DNA of 64,000 bases, from positions 1 to 64,000 of the forward strand of contig CAZHHX010000008.1 in the NCBI GenBank assembly GCA_964532465.1. The letters are read 5' to 3'. Of the stretch, positions 25,757 to 35,097 are shown piece after piece (the stretch's first letter is position 1; every line of letters starts with the position of its first letter). The notes beneath the pieces were generated by a model. That model had not been told where the DNA came from, did not search any database, and saw only the letters and a program-made list of their open reading frames with translations. A program made the translations under genes and the position numbers. This DNA is from JAPLKB01 sp964532465. Its GTDB lineage: Bacteria; Desulfobacterota; Syntrophorhabdia; Syntrophorhabdales; Syntrophorhabdaceae.

Positions 25757-26557
25757 ATGGATAAAATTGGAATAATAGGACTCGGCAACATGGGGGAAGC
25801 TATTGTAAAGACTCTTTTAAAGAGCGGCGCCAAAAAAGAATCCATTCTGTGTTTTGAGATAAAGGCGGAAAGGGCGAAGTTTATAGAAGACAGTTATAAA
25901 GTAAAAATCGCAGTAAGTGTCGAAGAGCTTGTAAAGAAGGCAGGATATATAATTCTGTCAATAAAACCACAGGATTCAGAAAACCTATTAAAAAGCATTG
26001 CCCCTCTCATTGATGATAAAAAAATCCTCATATCCATCATGGCCGGCATTACACTTTCCAATATATTGTCGGCTACAGGTAAACCTTTAAAAGTAATCAG
26101 GGTTATGCCCAATATCTGTGTAAAAGTGGGAGAAGGCGCAATAGGAATTGCTCCGGGACCTGATATAAAGAAGGAGGAAATGGAGGCAGTTAAAAACATT
26201 TTTTTACCGATGGGCAAAACAATAGAAGTGGGGGAAGAACTGATGGATGCCATTACCGCTCTTGGCGGAAGCGGACCTGCTTTTTTCCTTCTTTTTCTTG
26301 AAGCCATGATAGATGCAGGCGTTAAAATGGGTATTGCAAGGGATAAATCAAAAACCATATGCACCCAGGTTGTTAAGGGCACATTGATGATGCTGGAAGA
26401 GGAAGGTATCCATCCTACTCTGATGAAAGAGATGATAACATCTCCTGCCGGAACTACCATTTCCGGACTTGCAATTTTGGAAGAAAGCGCTTTTAAGGGA
26501 AATATAATGAAAGCTGTAGAAAGAGCAACAAACAGGGCAAAAGAGCTTTCACTATGA
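25757..26557 (+). CDS. proC: Pyrroline-5-carboxylate reductase
   Basis: The 266-residue enzyme performs the last step of proline synthesis with NAD(P)H. It has the Rossmann motif IGLGNMGEAI, RVMPNICVKVGEGAIGI, and the signature block ALGGSGPAFFLLFLEAMIDAGVKMG, ending in MITSPAGTTISGL. The GGGAGG ribosome site is clear. Its stop overlaps the pcm start (ATGA). Confidence 0.96.
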   Translation: MDKIGIIGLGNMGEAIVKTLLKSGAKKESILCFEIKAERAKFIEDSYKVKIAVSVEELVKKAGYIILSIKPQDSENLLKSIAPLIDDKKILISIMAGITLSNILSATGKPLKVIRVMPNICVKVGEGAIGIAPGPDIKKEEMEAVKNIFLPMGKTIEVGEELMDAITALGGSGPAFFLLFLEAMIDAGVKMGIARDKSKTICTQVVKGTLMMLEEEGIHPTLMKEMITSPAGTTISGLAILEESAFKGNIMKAVERATNRAKELSL

Positions 26558-27207
26558 TATTAAATGAATACGCCAGCAAAAGACAGCAGATGGTGGACTC
26601 ACAAATTATAAAGAGAGGAATACAGGATGTCAGGATTATAAATGCTATGAAAAAAATCCCGAGGCACCTTTTTCTTGATGAAGCCCTGTATTCTCAGGCG
26701 TACGAAGATTATCCGTCACCAATAGGAGAAAAACAGACAATCTCCCAGCCTTATATCGTAGCTCTCATGACAGAATTACTTCAATTAAAAGGCAATGAAA
26801 AGATCCTTGAAATAGGTACAGGGTCTGGATATCAAACAGCCGTACTTGCGGAACTTGCTGATCAGGTATTTTCAATCGAAAGAATCCCGACATTGGCAAA
26901 AAGGGCAAGAAAACTTCTCGATGAGCTAAAATATACAAACATAGTAATAACTATAGACGATGGTACGCTGGGATGGAAAGAATACAGTCCTTATGACGGG
27001 ATTATTGTCACTGCTGCGGCGCCTTATGCTCCAACAGCCCTTCTTGAACAATTGAAAACCGGTTGTAAGCTTGTTATCCCCATAGGCGAGGAATTTGTAC
27101 AGGATTTATTAGTTTATACAAAAGAAGACAAAGACGAATACAGTAAGGAAAATTATGGGGGATGCAGGTTTGTGAAACTCATAGGGAATCAGGGTTGGAA
27201 AAGTTGA
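26554..27207 (+). CDS. pcm: Protein-L-isoaspartate O-methyltransferase
   Basis: The 217-residue protein repairs isoaspartyl residues using SAM. Motifs are MVDSQIIKRGI, VPRHLF-like IPRHLFLDEALY, QTISQPYIVALM, and SAM motif I ILEIGTGSGYQTAVLA. It is coupled to proC by ATGA and abuts the sigma factor gene. Adjacency of pcm and an rpoS-type sigma gene is known from Proteobacteria. Confidence 0.95.
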   Translation: MILNEYASKRQQMVDSQIIKRGIQDVRIINAMKKIPRHLFLDEALYSQAYEDYPSPIGEKQTISQPYIVALMTELLQLKGNEKILEIGTGSGYQTAVLAELADQVFSIERIPTLAKRARKLLDELKYTNIVITIDDGTLGWKEYSPYDGIIVTAAAPYAPTALLEQLKTGCKLVIPIGEEFVQDLLVYTKEDKDEYSKENYGGCRFVKLIGNQGWKS

Positions 27208-28070
27208 TAGAAGAAAAACCAAAGACAAAGCCCTCAGAATACGAGGAATTTCAGGTTGAGAAGCTCTACATGAAAGAGTTGAGGAAGCTTCCGGTTATGT
27301 CGGCATCTGAGGAAATAACATATGCAGAACAAATGTTAAAAGGAGACCAGGAAGCAAAAAAAAGGCTTATAGAGGCAAATCTAAGGCTTGTCGTAAAGAT
27401 ATCAAGAAGATATACAAACCAGGGATTATCAAGCCTTGATCTTATTGAGGAAGGAAACATCGGCTTGATAAGGGCTGTAGAAAAGTTTGATCTGTTAAGA
27501 AAATGCAGGTTTTCCACATACGCAACCTGGTGGATAAAACAATCAATTGAGCGTGCAATAGCTAATTTTTCAAGGACCATTCGCCTGCCGATACATATTT
27601 CCTCAAGGATTTATAAAATATCAAAGATAGTAAACAATTACATGGACAAAGAGGGAAGAGAACCGGCACCTGAAGACATTGCGCGGGAAACAGGCCTTTC
27701 CATTGATTTTGTAAACAATCTTTTCTCCATGATAATAAAAACATACTCATTAGAAACTATCATAGATGAAGACGGCAAACTTACGCTTGAAGATGTTTTG
27801 CCGGATGTTTCATGCGAAGAGCCTTTAGCAGCCCTTGAGCAGGTGAAAAGAGTGGAAGAGGTTGCTTCCTGGGTTGATGGATTAAATAATGATGAAAAAA
27901 AGGTAATTATATTGAGGTACGGCCTTGACGGCGAGGAACTCCAGACCCTCGAATCCATCGGCAAGGTCTTTGGTGTTACAAGGGAAAGAATCAGGCAGAT
28001 AGAACAAAAAGCATTAAATAAACTGCGCAAAACCGCTAAGAGAAAAAATATTGAAAGAGAAAACATCTGA
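27204..28070 (+). CDS. rpoS: RpoS-like group 2 sigma-70 factor
   Basis: About 288 residues, with region 1.2 (VEKLYMKELRKLPVMSASEE), region 2 (LRLVVKISRRYTNQGLSSLDLIEEGNIGLIRAVEKFD, FSTYATWWIKQSIERAI), region 3 and region 4 (LESIGKVFGVTRERIRQIEQKALNKLR). Region 1.1 and the non-conserved region of RpoD are absent, which fits a group 2 sigma such as RpoS, as does the position after pcm. The TTG start (overlapping the pcm stop) was chosen; an in-frame ATG at 27162 would add 14 residues inside pcm. Confidence 0.85.
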   Translation: MIEEKPKTKPSEYEEFQVEKLYMKELRKLPVMSASEEITYAEQMLKGDQEAKKRLIEANLRLVVKISRRYTNQGLSSLDLIEEGNIGLIRAVEKFDLLRKCRFSTYATWWIKQSIERAIANFSRTIRLPIHISSRIYKISKIVNNYMDKEGREPAPEDIARETGLSIDFVNNLFSMIIKTYSLETIIDEDGKLTLEDVLPDVSCEEPLAALEQVKRVEEVASWVDGLNNDEKKVIILRYGLDGEELQTLESIGKVFGVTRERIRQIEQKALNKLRKTAKRKNIERENI

Positions 28071-29583
28071 CCAGGGAGCTTCGGATCATCCTACAACCGA
28101 CATAATAAAAAAAGGTTCAATAATTACAATAATCACACTAATAAGCAGACCCTTAGGTTATGTAAGGGAGGCAATCCAGGCATACCTTTTTGGCGCGACA
28201 CTGTTAGTTGACGCATTTGTTGTTGCCTTTAACTTTCCGGAATTAGTTCAAACCCTTTTCTTTTCAGGCGCAACAAGCGCCTTTCTTATACCTGTATGCA
28301 CAAAATATATGAAAAATGATAAAGAATACTCTGATATATATTCAACATTTATAAACCTTACTCTGATTATCACATTTTTTTTATCAATAGTATTCTTTAT
28401 TTTCAGCAACCAAATCATCCAATTAATAGCGCCGGGATTCAGCCCTGAATCAAAAAAGATTACAGGAGTCCTTTTTATAATTATGATACCCGTTATAACT
28501 CTTCATGCAATCCTGTCGGTTATTAAGGCGTTCCTCAACGCAAAGGAACATTTTGCAGGGCCGGAAATGTCGGGAATATTGTGGAACATTATTTTTATAC
28601 TTACCGCAATACTCCTCAGTAAAAAATTCGGCATATACAGTCTTGCCATAGGAGTTACCCTCGGTTCTATCTCCCAGATTATTGTGCAGTTACCGTATTT
28701 AAAAAAATTCAACATCAGGTACAGCATCGTGCTTTCCCTGAACCACCCATCTGTTACAGAAGCAAAGAGGCTTTTTACTGGAGCCCTTATTGCCACATCA
28801 ATTGTTCCTATCAACAGCTTTGTAGGAAGGATTATAGCTTCTTACCTTCCGCAGGGCGAGGTAGCTTCCCTGGCTTATGCCTTCAGGATATTCATCCTCC
28901 CCTTCAGCCTTTTCGCTGTCCCGGTATACACAGTAATGTTTTCAAAGATTTCAAAACTTTACCATGAAAAAGATATGAAAGACATCTATTCGCACATTGA
29001 CAGCTCCTTTATCCTTCTATGCATAACCCTTATCCCTTCAACAATACTGCTGTGCTCCACGGGAGATTCAATCATAAAGATACTTTATGAACGCGGTGCT
29101 TTTACCTCAAAGGAAACATTCACTACCAACAGGGCGCTTTTCGGTTATGGGATAGGGATTCTCTTCTATGCGCTTTCTCTTTCCCTCGCAAGGGTATTTA
29201 ATGCCCTGCATAATATGAAAACACCGGCAGTTATAGGCATCACATCAATTGTTATCAACGCAATTCTTGCTTTCTTTTTAATGAAAAAGTTTAACAATCT
29301 CGGTATTTCTCTTGCTACATCAATTGTTTCGCTTTACAATTTTTCAATGCTCTATATTTTTTTAAGGAAAAAGATTAAATACAGAATGACGAGAAACACC
29401 ATACATCAGATAACAAAATCTCTGCTGTCCGGCATCGTGCTGCTGTTATCGATCTATGCGGTGAGATACATCTGGCATGACAGGGCATGCTTGACATTAT
29501 CCTTGAGTATAATGCTGACGATAGTCGTCTATTACATTTTTTTTAGAGATTATTATTTGATGCTTATTCATAGAAAAAGATAA
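28051..29583 (+). CDS. murJ: Lipid II flippase MurJ
   Basis: The 510-residue membrane protein of the MOP superfamily has about 14 hydrophobic segments. Its N-terminus, GSIITIITLISRPLGYVREA, with GATLLVDAFVVAFNFPELVQ, is typical of MurJ/MviN, which flips the peptidoglycan precursor lipid II. It uses a TTG start and overlaps the sigma factor gene by 20 bases. Confidence 0.9.
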   Translation: MKEKTSDQGASDHPTTDIIKKGSIITIITLISRPLGYVREAIQAYLFGATLLVDAFVVAFNFPELVQTLFFSGATSAFLIPVCTKYMKNDKEYSDIYSTFINLTLIITFFLSIVFFIFSNQIIQLIAPGFSPESKKITGVLFIIMIPVITLHAILSVIKAFLNAKEHFAGPEMSGILWNIIFILTAILLSKKFGIYSLAIGVTLGSISQIIVQLPYLKKFNIRYSIVLSLNHPSVTEAKRLFTGALIATSIVPINSFVGRIIASYLPQGEVASLAYAFRIFILPFSLFAVPVYTVMFSKISKLYHEKDMKDIYSHIDSSFILLCITLIPSTILLCSTGDSIIKILYERGAFTSKETFTTNRALFGYGIGILFYALSLSLARVFNALHNMKTPAVIGITSIVINAILAFFLMKKFNNLGISLATSIVSLYNFSMLYIFLRKKIKYRMTRNTIHQITKSLLSGIVLLLSIYAVRYIWHDRACLTLSLSIMLTIVVYYIFFRDYYLMLIHRKR

Positions 29584-29656
29584 TAAATCAATATCAAATT
29601 TTATAATAATTTGATATAATTGCCTATATTTAATTATTTCGGGGGGCGATAATATA

Positions 29657-30505
29657 ATGCTTGCTGATAGTGATTTAAAAAATAAAAATATCATAGCCGG
29701 AATCAAGAGCGTCTATCAAGACAACTACGGAGACGATAATACCGTAGCTTTAGAGATGGTGTTAAAAGATATGATTGACCTTTTTAAAGGCAAAAAAAAG
29801 GGTTTTCAAAAATGCGATGTTAAATATCATGACATATTTCATACATTACATACCGTACCTCCTTATGTGGAGATTATTGACGGCTGGAACAAGAGCGGTA
29901 ATTCTCCTAAGATTTCAAAGGATTTTTTAGATCTGGGGATTGTTGCTGTTTTGTTGCATGATACCGGTTATATAAAAGCAGAAAAGGACAACATTGGCAC
30001 AGGCGCAAAATATACCTTTACCCATATCCAGAGAAGCATTGATTTTGCAGATTATTATCTGCATCAGGCAGGCTTTGATCAACATAATATATTAAGGATC
30101 GAGAATGCAATCAGGTGCACCGGTGTTGGTTTTTCCCCTGAAGGCATTGATTTTGGCTCAGAGGAAGAGCGGATAATAGCATACACGCTGGGAACAGCTG
30201 ATTTGCTGGGGCAGATGTCTTCACCGGATTATCCCGGGAAACTCCCTTTTTTATTCAAGGAGTTCGAGGAGGCATATCGTTTTGAAGGAATGGAAAAATT
30301 ACTTGGAATGGGTATAAAAATATTTAAAAACGCCGATGAATTAATACAAGATACTCGATTTTTTTATGAAAAAGTAGCAATGAAACGCTTTTTAAGAATG
30401 GGTTCTATGCATACATACCTTACATACCATTTCGGAACATCAAACAACCCGTATCTTGATGCAATCGATGAGAATATCAATAAAATACGGACTCTCTTTC
30501 GATAA
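29657..30505 (+). CDS. HD-domain protein
   Basis: The 282-residue protein has a metal-binding HD pattern: YHDIFHTLHT followed by LLHDTGY and THIQRSIDFADYYL. HD proteins are commonly phosphohydrolases acting on nucleotides or cyclic dinucleotides, but the substrate is unknown here. A GGGGGGCG site precedes the ATG. It is monocistronic between murJ and ubiE. Confidence 0.75.
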   Translation: MLADSDLKNKNIIAGIKSVYQDNYGDDNTVALEMVLKDMIDLFKGKKKGFQKCDVKYHDIFHTLHTVPPYVEIIDGWNKSGNSPKISKDFLDLGIVAVLLHDTGYIKAEKDNIGTGAKYTFTHIQRSIDFADYYLHQAGFDQHNILRIENAIRCTGVGFSPEGIDFGSEEERIIAYTLGTADLLGQMSSPDYPGKLPFLFKEFEEAYRFEGMEKLLGMGIKIFKNADELIQDTRFFYEKVAMKRFLRMGSMHTYLTYHFGTSNNPYLDAIDENINKIRTLFR

Positions 30506-30651
30506 TTTAAATGAATCAAATCATCGCATCATAAAACCCGTGTTTAGCCTACCCCTGGATGGAAGTTTGACAACCGTTCCATTGTTTTTTATACTACCCT
30601 GTAATTGTAATCAATAAAACATTATATCTCCTTTGAAGGAAAGGCATGTAG

Positions 30652-31416
30652 ATGGAAAAACGTCTGAATAAACAATATCCTTCAGTATCAAAGGTTACCG
30701 GAATTGAGCACACTGTTATGGTTAAGGAGATATTTTCCACCATAACAAAGCGATATGATTTTTTGAACCACTTTCTCAGCATGAGGCGTGATGTTGCCTG
30801 GAGACGCTTTGCAGTAAATAAAATGCGATATTTCCGCAATTTCCGCTTTCTTGATGTGGCCTGCGGTACTGCCGATCTCGCTATTATGACAGCAAAGAAA
30901 TTTCATGATGTGCGCGCAACGGGCGTAGATTTTGTCCAGACCATGCTCGATGCGGGTCAGGGCAAAATTCTCAGGAAGGGGCTCAGGCAGAATATCGGCT
31001 TAGCCGGCGCGGATGCTCTCAACCTTCCCTTTAAAGACAATATGTTCGATGTTGCAGCCATTGCTTTCGGAATACGGAATATTTCCGACAGGACAACAGC
31101 ATTGAGAGAAATGATGCGCGTAATAACGCCCGGCGGGCAGGTAATGGTTCTTGAAATGACATTTATCAGGAACCGCTTATTTAAAAGACTTTACCGCCTG
31201 TATTTGAATCGTATATTACCCGGTATTGCAAGCCTGTTGTCTTTTAATCCTGCCGCCTATCTGTATCTTGCCGATTCGATCATGAATTTCCCTTCTCCGG
31301 AAATGTTTGCCGTCTTAATGGGAGAGACAGGGCTGACACAGATAAAGAAATATAAGCTTACATTCGGCATCACCTATCTTTATACAGGGATTAAACCGGG
31401 CAAAGATACATCATGA
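30652..31416 (+). CDS. ubiE: Demethylmenaquinone methyltransferase UbiE/MenG
   Basis: The 254-residue SAM methyltransferase has the family signatures MFSTITKRYDFLNHFLSMRRD-like (FSTITKRYDFLNHFLSM), FLDVACGTADLAI, and AIAFGIRNISDRTTALREMMRVITPGG. It performs the final methylation in menaquinone synthesis. The organism also encodes a UbiA-type prenyltransferase at 49469. Confidence 0.93.
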   Translation: MEKRLNKQYPSVSKVTGIEHTVMVKEIFSTITKRYDFLNHFLSMRRDVAWRRFAVNKMRYFRNFRFLDVACGTADLAIMTAKKFHDVRATGVDFVQTMLDAGQGKILRKGLRQNIGLAGADALNLPFKDNMFDVAAIAFGIRNISDRTTALREMMRVITPGGQVMVLEMTFIRNRLFKRLYRLYLNRILPGIASLLSFNPAAYLYLADSIMNFPSPEMFAVLMGETGLTQIKKYKLTFGITYLYTGIKPGKDTS

Positions 31417-31599
31417 GAAGTAAAACACTGAAGGCCTGGATTTAAATAAGCAGTCCGCCCTTTTTTATTGAAATATCTGAAATCATGTGATATTTAATAC
31501 ATGCATTCAAATTAGCACGCCTTTCAATTGGAAGTAGGGTGCAGGCAAACCTGTCTATTACCAAGATGCGAAAAGCGGAAGTATAAACCAGGAGGATAC

Positions 31600-32388
31600 A
31601 TGTCTAATTTAACAATCAAACAGTTACTCGAAGCAGGCGTCCATTTCGGACATCAGACAAAAAGATGGAATCCGAAAATGAAGCCTTACATTTTCGGTGC
31701 AAGAAACGGCATATACATTATTGACCTTCAGCGGACATTGAAAATGTTCAAGGAAGCCTACAATTTCGCCAGAGAAGTTGCTTCCCGGAATGAATACATT
31801 CTTTTCGTGGGCACCAAAAAACAAGCCCAGGAAGGAATCAAGGAAGAGGCAAAAAGATGCGGCACTTATTATGTCAATTCCAGATGGCTCGGCGGAACAA
31901 TGACAAATTTTCAGACCATGGAAAAAAGCCTTGAAAGACTAAGAAAATATGAGGAAATAAAAGGCAGTGATATTATCAAGGCCCTTTCCAAAAAAGAGGC
32001 AATAGGCATAGACAGGGAGATTGCAAAGCTTGAAAAAAATATAGGCGGTATAAAAGGTATGGACCGGCTGCCTGGCGCTGTTTATGTTGTAGACCCCAAA
32101 AAAGAGTACATTGCAGTAAAAGAGGCGAAGAAGCTTGGCATCCCGACTATCGGCATCGTTGATACAAACTGCGATCCCGATGATATAGATTATATTATAC
32201 CTGGAAATGACGATGCAATCAGGGCTATCAAACTTATCACCATGAAAATCGCAGATGCGGTTCTCGAGGGAAAGGCGCTTTATGTAGAGGAGTTTCAGGG
32301 CAAAGATGAGGCAGGAGAAGAGCCAAAGCCTTTTATAGACGAAAGTATACTTGAAGAAAAATATGATGATGATCTTGAGGAAAATTAG
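31600..32388 (+). CDS. rpsB: 30S ribosomal protein S2
   Basis: A protein of 262 residues starting MSNLTIKQLLEAGVHFGH, the S2 N-terminus, after a strong GGAGG. It includes KRWNPKMKPYIFGARNGIYI and IDLQRTL, and has an acidic C-terminal tail. The frame can be extended to 31528, but that part is unlike S2. It heads the conserved rpsB-tsf-pyrH-frr cluster. Confidence 0.97.
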   Translation: MSNLTIKQLLEAGVHFGHQTKRWNPKMKPYIFGARNGIYIIDLQRTLKMFKEAYNFAREVASRNEYILFVGTKKQAQEGIKEEAKRCGTYYVNSRWLGGTMTNFQTMEKSLERLRKYEEIKGSDIIKALSKKEAIGIDREIAKLEKNIGGIKGMDRLPGAVYVVDPKKEYIAVKEAKKLGIPTIGIVDTNCDPDDIDYIIPGNDDAIRAIKLITMKIADAVLEGKALYVEEFQGKDEAGEEPKPFIDESILEEKYDDDLEEN

Positions 32389-32402
32389 TAAGGAGGAAGT
32401 TG

Positions 32403-33008
32403 ATGGAAATATCGGCAGAACTTGTTAAAAAGTTGAGAGAAAAAACAGGCGTAGGCCTGATGGATTGCAAAGAGGCATTAAAACACACAGACGGCGACAT
32501 GGAAAAGTCTGTTGAATATTTAAGGGAAAAAGGTCTTGCAAAACTTCAGAAACGTTCAGGCAGGGCCGCGTCAGAAGGTGTAATATCCTCCTACATACAC
32601 GCAGGATCAAAAGTAGGTGTTATGGTAGAAGTGAACTCTGAAACAGACTTTGTTGCAAAAACAGATGAATTCCAGAATTTTGCAAGAGACGTGGCAATGC
32701 AGATTACGGCTGCTAATCCGGTTTATATAAAAAGGGAGGACATTCCCGAGGAAGTAAAGGAAAAGGAGAAAGCGCTGTACCGGAGGCAGGCTATCGAATC
32801 GGGCAAACCTGAAAAGATTCTTGATAAAATTGCTGAAGGAAAGATGGAAAAATATTATCAGGAGGTATGCCTCCTTGAGCAGACCTTTATCAAAAACCCT
32901 GATATGACGATAAAAGGGCTTCTTGAAGAACTTGTCGTAAAGCTGGGGGAGAATATTGTTGTCAGGAGGTTTGCGAGATTCCAGCTCGGTGAGACCGTCG
33001 AAGAATAA
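32403..33008 (+). CDS. tsf: Elongation factor Ts
   Basis: 201 residues with the EF-Ts signatures LREKTGVGLMDCKEAL and EVNSETDFVAK. EF-Ts is the nucleotide exchange factor of EF-Tu. The ATG at 32403 follows AAGGAGG; a TTG directly before it is less likely. It follows rpsB by 14 bases. Confidence 0.97.
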   Translation: MEISAELVKKLREKTGVGLMDCKEALKHTDGDMEKSVEYLREKGLAKLQKRSGRAASEGVISSYIHAGSKVGVMVEVNSETDFVAKTDEFQNFARDVAMQITAANPVYIKREDIPEEVKEKEKALYRRQAIESGKPEKILDKIAEGKMEKYYQEVCLLEQTFIKNPDMTIKGLLEELVVKLGENIVVRRFARFQLGETVEE

Positions 33009-33009
33009 T

Positions 33010-33723
33010 ATGACCTATAGCAGAATTCTTTTAAAATTAAGCGGGGAAGTCCTTGCAGGTGGAGAGGGTTTTGGTATAGACCAGAATATAGTCAAAGAAA
33101 TATGCCTCCAGATCAAGGATATTGCAGATCTTGGTATTGAGATTGCCATTGTAATAGGCGGCGGGAATATATACCGGGGAGGCAAGGCTGAAAAACAGGG
33201 TGTTGACAGGGTAACCGGGGATTACATGGGCATGATTGCAACTCTGATGAATGCCCTTGCACTTGAAGAAGCACTTGAAAAAATGCATATTCCCACACGA
33301 GTACAGAGCGCCCTGGAAATTAGAGGAATTGTAGAACCCTACGCACAAAAAAAGGCCTTGGAACATCTTGAAGAAGACAGAATTGTAATTTTCGCCTGCG
33401 GCACAGGAAACCCTTTTTTTACTACAGATACTGCCGCTGCCTTACGGGCTCTCGAAGTCGGAGCTCAGGTTATTTTTAAGGCTACAAGGGTGGATGGAGT
33501 ATACGATAAAGATCCTGAAGTCTACAAGGATGCCTTGTTTTTTAGGGAAATTACCTATTCTGATGTGCTGAACAAAGGCTTGAAGGTAATGGATGCTACA
33601 GCCATAACCATTTGTATGGAGAACAATCTGCCTATCATTGTGTTCAACATAAAGAAAAAGGATAATATGAAGAAGGTGATTCTGGGAGAAAATATCGGAA
33701 CAATTGTCAAGGGGGTACTATGA
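33010..33723 (+). CDS. pyrH: Uridylate kinase
   Basis: The 237-residue UMP kinase begins MTYSRILLKLSGEVLAGG and has VIGGGNIYRG, DYMGMIATLMNALAL and ACGTGNPFFTTDTAAALRA. It starts 2 bases after the tsf stop; a longer frame reaching into tsf is not supported by the family length. The stop overlaps the frr start by four bases. Confidence 0.97.
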   Translation: MTYSRILLKLSGEVLAGGEGFGIDQNIVKEICLQIKDIADLGIEIAIVIGGGNIYRGGKAEKQGVDRVTGDYMGMIATLMNALALEEALEKMHIPTRVQSALEIRGIVEPYAQKKALEHLEEDRIVIFACGTGNPFFTTDTAAALRALEVGAQVIFKATRVDGVYDKDPEVYKDALFFREITYSDVLNKGLKVMDATAITICMENNLPIIVFNIKKKDNMKKVILGENIGTIVKGVL

Positions 33724-34277
33724 AAAGTGAGATTGCAAATGAGCTTGAAGAAAAACTGGATAAATCATTAGCCACATTCAAAAAAGACCTGTCTAAACTC
33801 AGAACGGGCGTAGCATCAGTCTCTCTTCTTGATGATATTCGGGTTAGCTACTATAATCAGCCTACACCTCTAAACCAGGTTGCTGCAATAGGCGTGCCTG
33901 ACAGCAGAACCATTACGATACAGCCCTGGGAGGTATCTATTATTGGTGAAATCGAAAAGGCAATCCAGAAATCGGATATCGGAGTCAATCCTATGTCCGA
34001 TGGTAAGATGATACGTCTCTCATTCCCTAAACTGACGGAAGAACGCAGGCGCGAATTAGTTAAGCTTGGCGGGAAGATGCTTGAGAGCACAAAGGTTGCC
34101 ATAAGAAATGTCAGAAGAGATATGAATGAAAAACTAAAGAAGATGGAAAAAGATAAACTCCTGTCTCAGGATGATCTCCACAAGGATCAGGAGGATATTC
34201 AAAAAATTACAGATAAATATATCCAGATGGCAGAAAAGATTTATGCTGATAGAGAAAAAGAAATCCTGGAAATCTGA
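33720..34277 (+). CDS. frr: Ribosome recycling factor
   Basis: The 185-residue RRF has the expected ends and motifs: KDLSKLRTGVASVSLLDDI, YYNQPTPLNQVA, PWEVSIIGEIEKAI, LSFPKLTEERRRELVK and an RNVRRDMNEKLKK helix. It is coupled to pyrH by ATGA. Confidence 0.97.
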   Translation: MKSEIANELEEKLDKSLATFKKDLSKLRTGVASVSLLDDIRVSYYNQPTPLNQVAAIGVPDSRTITIQPWEVSIIGEIEKAIQKSDIGVNPMSDGKMIRLSFPKLTEERRRELVKLGGKMLESTKVAIRNVRRDMNEKLKKMEKDKLLSQDDLHKDQEDIQKITDKYIQMAEKIYADREKEILEI

Positions 34278-34285
34278 TACTTTCA

Positions 34286-34999
34286 ATGCAAAATATCGAT
34301 AAAAGTAAACTCCCAACCCATGTAGCCATTATAATGGATGGAAACGGCAGGTGGGCAAAACTCCGCAACCTTCCGAGAGTGGAGGGACATCTCCAGGGCA
34401 TGGAGTCTGTCAGAGACGTCATAACCGCAACGAGGAACCTCGATATCCCCTACCTGACGCTCTACGCCTTTTCCAAAGAGAATTGGACAAGATCCGCACA
34501 GGAAGTAAGCAGACTGCTTGAGATTCTGGGCATTTACCTTCAAAGTGAATTGCCTCTTATGATGGATAAAAACATAAGATTTAATATATTGGGTAATTTA
34601 CATGATTTTCCGAAAAAACTGCAAAATCATGTAAAAGATGTGATGGATAAAACAGCCGGAAATACGTCGCTCACCCTGAGTATTGCCTTAAGCTACAGCG
34701 GAAGGGAAGAGATAATAAATGCCGTTAAACTGATCCTGGAAGATGCGAAAAAAGGCGCTGTTAAAAGGATTAATGAAAAAGTATTCTCCAGATATCTATA
34801 CACCGGAAATATGCCTGACCCTGATCTGCTCATAAGAACGAGCGGTGAGATGAGGGTGAGCAACTTTCTGCTTTGGCAGATTGCATATACTGAACTTTAC
34901 GTAACGGACAAATTATGGCCTGATTTCGGAAAAGAGGCATACATTGAGGCTTTGAAAGCGTATGTGCTTAGAGAGCGAAGATTCGGGAGTGCAAAATAA
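34286..34999 (+). CDS. uppS: Isoprenyl transferase (undecaprenyl diphosphate synthase)
   Basis: 237 residues with the cis-prenyltransferase signatures HVAIIMDGNGRWA, YLTLYAFSKENW and PDLLIRTSGEMRVSNFLLWQIAYTEL. It makes the C55 lipid carrier precursor for cell wall assembly. It follows frr by 8 bases. The usual conserved Asn in the SGExRxSNFxxWQ block is present. Confidence 0.96.
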   Translation: MQNIDKSKLPTHVAIIMDGNGRWAKLRNLPRVEGHLQGMESVRDVITATRNLDIPYLTLYAFSKENWTRSAQEVSRLLEILGIYLQSELPLMMDKNIRFNILGNLHDFPKKLQNHVKDVMDKTAGNTSLTLSIALSYSGREEIINAVKLILEDAKKGAVKRINEKVFSRYLYTGNMPDPDLLIRTSGEMRVSNFLLWQIAYTELYVTDKLWPDFGKEAYIEALKAYVLRERRFGSAK

Positions 35000-35097
35000 A
35001 TCACCCCGACTGTTTTGGACAGAGCGGCTCCGTTTGTTCGAAAAGAGGCCGCATGGCCCTGAAATTAGCTAATTATAATTTAAAGGAAAATTAGAAA

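Noticed and set aside
31430..31599. Autoregulatory rpsB leader RNA
   Set aside because: Some pairing is possible in the leader, but no known S2-binding motif could be recognised by eye.
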